Positions 62,756 to 64,000 of a DNA stretch of 64,000 nucleotides are shown here, piece by piece (the stretch's first letter is position 1; each line of letters opens with the position of its first letter). The position numbers and the translations under genes are program-made. This DNA is from Thalassia testudinum (Eukaryota; Streptophyta; Magnoliopsida; Alismatales; Hydrocharitaceae), in contig JAZHRO010000014.1 of NCBI GenBank assembly GCA_037157565.1, positions 104,501,501-104,565,500 of the forward strand. The letters are read 5' to 3'. Below the pieces are notes generated by a model. That model was not told the DNA's origin. It saw only the letters and a program-made list of their open reading frames with translations, and did not search any database.

Positions 62756-64000
62756 CCCCCATGCCTATCTTTTGCTAGTCTCTAGCAAAAACTACATGCT
62801 ATTTATAAAAGAAATAGGTTGAATTACTTGGGCACAAATCATTTTCAACATTAAGAAATTTTTACTTAGGACCTAAAATTTCAAAGACACAATAGCGCCC
62901 GAGTATCTGCCAAAAAGCAGACCACCTCAAGCCCTCACCTTATTCAAAGAAAGATCTCCTTTTCTCTTTTTCTTCTTTTCTAATTTTTTTAGATTTTTGA
63001 GTTTAGGGTTACAGAGCGGATTTCTACGGCCACTCAACCCACCCAAGATTTGATGAGAACCCTAAGTTCTAATCATCTTTTTATGAATGTGATAGACTCA
63101 TTGATCGGCAATCAGAACCGACGTCGGGTTTCTACGCCCCTGGGTGACCTTCAAAAGAGAGTTCTGCCGAAAGGTGTATCTTTATGATCGGTAGTTTTCT
63201 CCCTACTTTTATTTTTTTATGGGGTCAACATAAGGGTGAATCTAGTGTATATATCCCCAGCTTATTCTATTTCTCTGCTTCTTTCTAAGTGTTTCGGGAA
63301 TTTTTAATACATTTCTTGAGCTGGGTTCTGGACAATCGGTCGATGAGCTGTTACCACCGATAACTTGTCATCCATACTCATGCGACGAAGTGTGGCTTAT
63401 TTCTTTTCGTTTCTTTTTCTTTCTTTTCTCCTTTTCTTTTTCTTTTTCTTTTCTTTTTGAACTTTCTTTTTTTCTTTTTAAGTAGGTGGCTTCCCTGGTC
63501 TAAGATTTACCTAAAGGCAGCAAGAAGAGAGTGGTCCTGTGACTGGGCTCTGGACAACCTACCTATGGGCTGTTACCCACGATAACTTGCCATCCATATC
63601 ACCCTAGAACATTCATTAGCTACCCAATTTCAGTTAAAATCGTCGAACAACGAGTCGGTGACAAATAGTGTGTAGATGCTTAGACTTAAAGTTCCCTCAA
63701 ATCAGAGGGTGAGTTGATAAGTCATGTACTTGTCACCCAAACTTATTTAATCAAATTAAAATAGAATTCAAGATGGAGAGGACTCGAAAAATAAATCCAC
63801 ATTTTAGTGGATATCTAAGCTAATTAAGCCCAAAGACCTAAAGGGTCTTAGTGTTCAAATCCTACTGTAATATTTCCTAAGATTGAAAAGCCCTAATGTC
63901 CAAGCATTCCTTCCTAATTCAAAAAAAATACATGTATATATAAGAAAATAGGTAGAATTTACAAAAATTCCATAGAGCTGACAAAATGATTCAGAAGTGA
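62756..64000 (-). other. Element J 3' UTR
   Basis: Non-coding. Starts at the polypurine tract (minus strand AGGCATGGGGG, 62756-62768). Contains stem-loop motif copies at 63319-63377 and 63541-63601, a CT-rich run (63397-63480) and a block matching the start of F internal segments (63700-63900). Continues beyond the window. Confidence 0.75.

Larger units (their letters stand above)
61089..64000 (-). mobile_element. Element J: F-like family, 3' LTR and 3' UTR
   Basis: Minus strand. The 3' LTR (61089-62755) is preceded by a polypurine tract and a 3' UTR that runs off the right edge. The UTR matches the internal segments of element F in reverse orientation, including two stem-loop motif copies. 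Whether J is full length or internally deleted like F cannot be seen. It interrupts the RT of element H. Confidence 0.82.

Noticed and set aside
1..64000. CRISPR array, insertion sequence, operon, riboswitch or other bacterial feature
   Set aside because: No regular spacers, transposase, ribosome-binding sites or gene packing are seen; all recognisable proteins are from plant retroelements.
1..64000. DNA transposon, Helitron or host exon
   Set aside because: No transposase, Rep/helicase motif, terminal inverted repeats or host protein domain was found by reading the frames; small non-autonomous elements could still be missed.

Overview
This 64 kb window is nuclear plant DNA made almost wholly of retrotransposons. 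No host gene, structural RNA gene, CRISPR array or bacterial feature is supported. The evidence for a plant is the repeated Gag, protease and Pol signature of the Athila branch of Ty3/gypsy LTR retrotransposons. This includes a Gag block ending in a CPHHG box, the VTLRSG and DLGxSINL boxes before and in the protease, an FMDD reverse-transcriptase box, and primer-binding sites complementary to the 3' end of plant tRNA-Asp. The species cannot be named. The density and nesting suggest heterochromatin of a large angiosperm genome.

Layout, left to right. Element A (minus, 1-5360): partial pol, protease, gag, leader, tRNA-Asp PBS and 5' LTR. Element E (plus, 5361-9955): 3' end and a 2.3 kb 3' LTR. 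Element D (minus): leader, PBS and 5' LTR (9956-12123 and 25785-26682), its LTR split by element B. Element B (plus, 12124-25784): the only element with both LTRs, decayed gag-pol, and a nested 1.7 kb Copia-like solo LTR at 14554-16262. Element C (minus, 26683-34840): integrase start, RNase H, RT, protease, gag, leader, PBS and 5' LTR. Element F (plus, 34841-42937): a tandem array of three LTRs separated by about 1.3 kb non-coding internal segments. Element G (minus, about 42938-49860): 3' LTR, 3' UTR, protease and gag, but no RT, RNase H or integrase. A 5'-incomplete L1-type LINE (plus, 50471-53879). Element H (minus, 53880-61088): 3' LTR, 3' UTR, integrase split by a 900-bp solo LTR, RNase H and RT. 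Element J (minus, 61089 to the right edge): 3' LTR and 3' UTR of the F-like family.

The boundaries fit one nested stack. G is the probable root. To the left, F sits in or against the G LTR, C in F, D in C, B and E in D, and A in E. To the right, the LINE lies beside the G leader, H in the LINE and J in H. Each element's missing half would then lie outside the window. Every coding region has stops, frameshifts or deletions. Many stops in H, A and C are CAG to TAG, TGG to TAG/TGA or CGA to TGA, as expected from deamination of methylated cytosine.

The least ordinary features are: the tandem LTR array F with an internally deleted body; tRNA-like modules at matching places in the U3 of several LTR families; a duplicated stem-loop motif in the F/J 3' UTR; a second polypurine-like motif downstream of pol in every family; an array of 16 ACGTCT boxes in the Copia-like solo LTR; and a gag-protease element (G) without polymerase. 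All boundaries and homologies were read by eye, without alignment or database search.
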